6,665 bases of DNA, taken from contig JAQXFM010000087.1 in assembly GCA_029250305.1 (NCBI GenBank), positions 1 to 6,665 on the forward strand. Reading direction: 5' to 3'. The position numbers and the translations under genes were made by a program. Each line of letters opens with the position of its first letter. Position 1 is the stretch's first letter. This stretch comes from Candidatus Poseidoniaceae archaeon (GTDB lineage Archaea > Thermoplasmatota > Poseidoniia > Poseidoniales > Poseidoniaceae). The notes beneath the pieces are model-generated. The model saw only the letters and a list, made by a program, of their open reading frames with translations, was not told the origin of the DNA and did not search any database. Below, piece after piece: positions 5,865-6,665 of the stretch.

Positions 5865-6665
5865 TCATTCGTACACTGATTTTTGATGCAAGCCAAATTC
5901 CGGTACGAGGCCATGCAGGTGCGCATGTTCAACCAATTGCTTCCCATTCGCACTCCGTACATACGTCACTTCACCTGGGCTTACGTGTTGATTCCAATAC
6001 CGCTGGTAGACTGCAGCGCGTTCTTTGGTGTTGGCTAAGCATGATGGCACGGCATGATACATCATCACAGAAACTCGTTGCTTTCGAAGGTAAACTGCAA
6101 CGACTTCAGGCATCAGTTTTGAAAGCCATGTCTCATCGAAAAACCGAGAGGAACGAGCCACAACATACCTTGGTTTGTCAAGCGGTCCAAGTGCCTCAGT
6201 CAACGCCTTACTGAACATCTCCGCTTCCTCGGGCGTGGAATTATGCAAGTGATAACGAATCCAACCGCCGCCACGGTCGCCACCCGAGGGACGTGCGACA
6301 TGGGTCATCTCGCCCAGTTCACACAGTGAATCAACAATTGCATTGGCAATGGCTTGAGTCAGCGATGCATCGGTCCAAACTTCCTTCTCAACACCAAATT
6401 TGAATCCGGTGGAGAAACCACTGGGAGCCTTGGCTTCAACAGCAGGCTTTGCTTCAATTCCAAACGGCTGGCCAATACCCCACAACTCACGGGTGTGTGC
6501 CCGGCTCATTGCCCGGCGAACCATCTCTTCGTTGAACAGACCCATGCCTTCACTGATCCCTTCGGGCCGAACATCATTGAACGCTGCGTGAACGTGCCCC
6601 ACACCTTTCTCGATGGCACCATCATCACAGACCCCGTACAGTTGCTTGTGCTTCTGTTTGAAGCG
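5865..6665 (-). CDS. C-terminal 266 residues of a larger protein, possibly a DEAD/DEAH-family helicase
   Basis: The frame is open from the right edge (first visible residues RFKQKHKQLYGVCDDG) to TGA at 5865, so this is a 3' partial gene; the GTG at 6602 is internal, not a start. No Walker A, DEAH or other catalytic motif is visible. Recognisable blocks are GVGHVHAAFNDVRPEG (21-36), WIRYHLHNSTPEEAEMFSKA (135-154), LGPLDKPRYVVARSSRFF (159-176), MMYHAVPSCLANTKERA (201-217) and YWNQHVSPGEVTY (223-235). Their wording resembles, from memory, the C-terminal region of long helicase-family proteins annotated in Actinobacteria and others as DEAD/DEAH box helicases with a restriction-type core. That assignment cannot be verified here, and an uncharacterised family is equally possible. 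The protein looks soluble, with no membrane segment. Its stop is 2 bp from the stop of the convergent gene. Confidence 0.8.
   Translation of the reverse strand, partial: RFKQKHKQLYGVCDDGAIEKGVGHVHAAFNDVRPEGISEGMGLFNEEMVRRAMSRAHTRELWGIGQPFGIEAKPAVEAKAPSGFSTGFKFGVEKEVWTDASLTQAIANAIVDSLCELGEMTHVARPSGGDRGGGWIRYHLHNSTPEEAEMFSKALTEALGPLDKPRYVVARSSRFFDETWLSKLMPEVVAVYLRKQRVSVMMYHAVPSCLANTKERAAVYQRYWNQHVSPGEVTYVRSANGKQLVEHAHLHGLVPEFGLHQKSVYE

Noticed and set aside
6600..6602. GTG as the start of the minus-strand gene at the right edge
   Set aside because: The frame continues upstream without a stop to the window end and the added residues look like continuous protein, so the gene is cut rather than starting here.

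Overview
The window most resembles a marine, mesophilic archaeon, probably a Marine Group II (Poseidoniales/Thermoplasmatota)-like genome. The main reason is a primase of the archaeo-eukaryotic type that retains the complete catalytic signature. Supporting signs are tight gene packing, moderate GC, and a membrane protein ending in an AN1-like zinc finger. The lineage is an inference; no rRNA or other marker gene is present.

Layout. (1) Positions 1-583, minus strand: N-terminal 194 residues of a sugar-nucleotide pyrophosphorylase that runs off the left edge. (2) Positions 584-714: a divergent gap of 131 bp holding a 23-bp near-perfect palindrome, a candidate operator. (3) Positions 715-2846, plus strand: sucC and sucD, the two subunits of succinyl-CoA synthetase, joined by a TAATG stop/start overlap. 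(4) Positions 2877-4190, plus strand: a PriS-like primase 30 bp after sucD. Its metal-binding and nucleotide-binding residues are intact, but it has no zinc knuckle and carries a long unassigned C-terminal region. (5) Positions 4191-4470: a 280-bp gap with a TATA-like box, a strong GC-rich hairpin followed by a T tract, and a separate perfect 9-bp inverted repeat. (6) Positions 4471-5862, plus strand: a two-helix membrane protein with a DUF3592-like ectodomain, a Gly-rich cytoplasmic linker and a C-terminal zinc finger. (7) Positions 5865-6665, minus strand: the C-terminal 266 residues of a larger protein running off the right edge. It converges on the previous gene with only 2 bp between the stop codons and may be the tail of a large helicase-family protein.

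How they work together. SucCD carries out the substrate-level phosphorylation step of the TCA cycle, and the two subunits must be made in equal amounts, which the coupled start favours. The primase is close enough to be read from the same transcript, but no functional link to SucCD is evident. The other genes appear to be independent transcription units. No mobile element, CRISPR array, tRNA or rRNA gene was seen.
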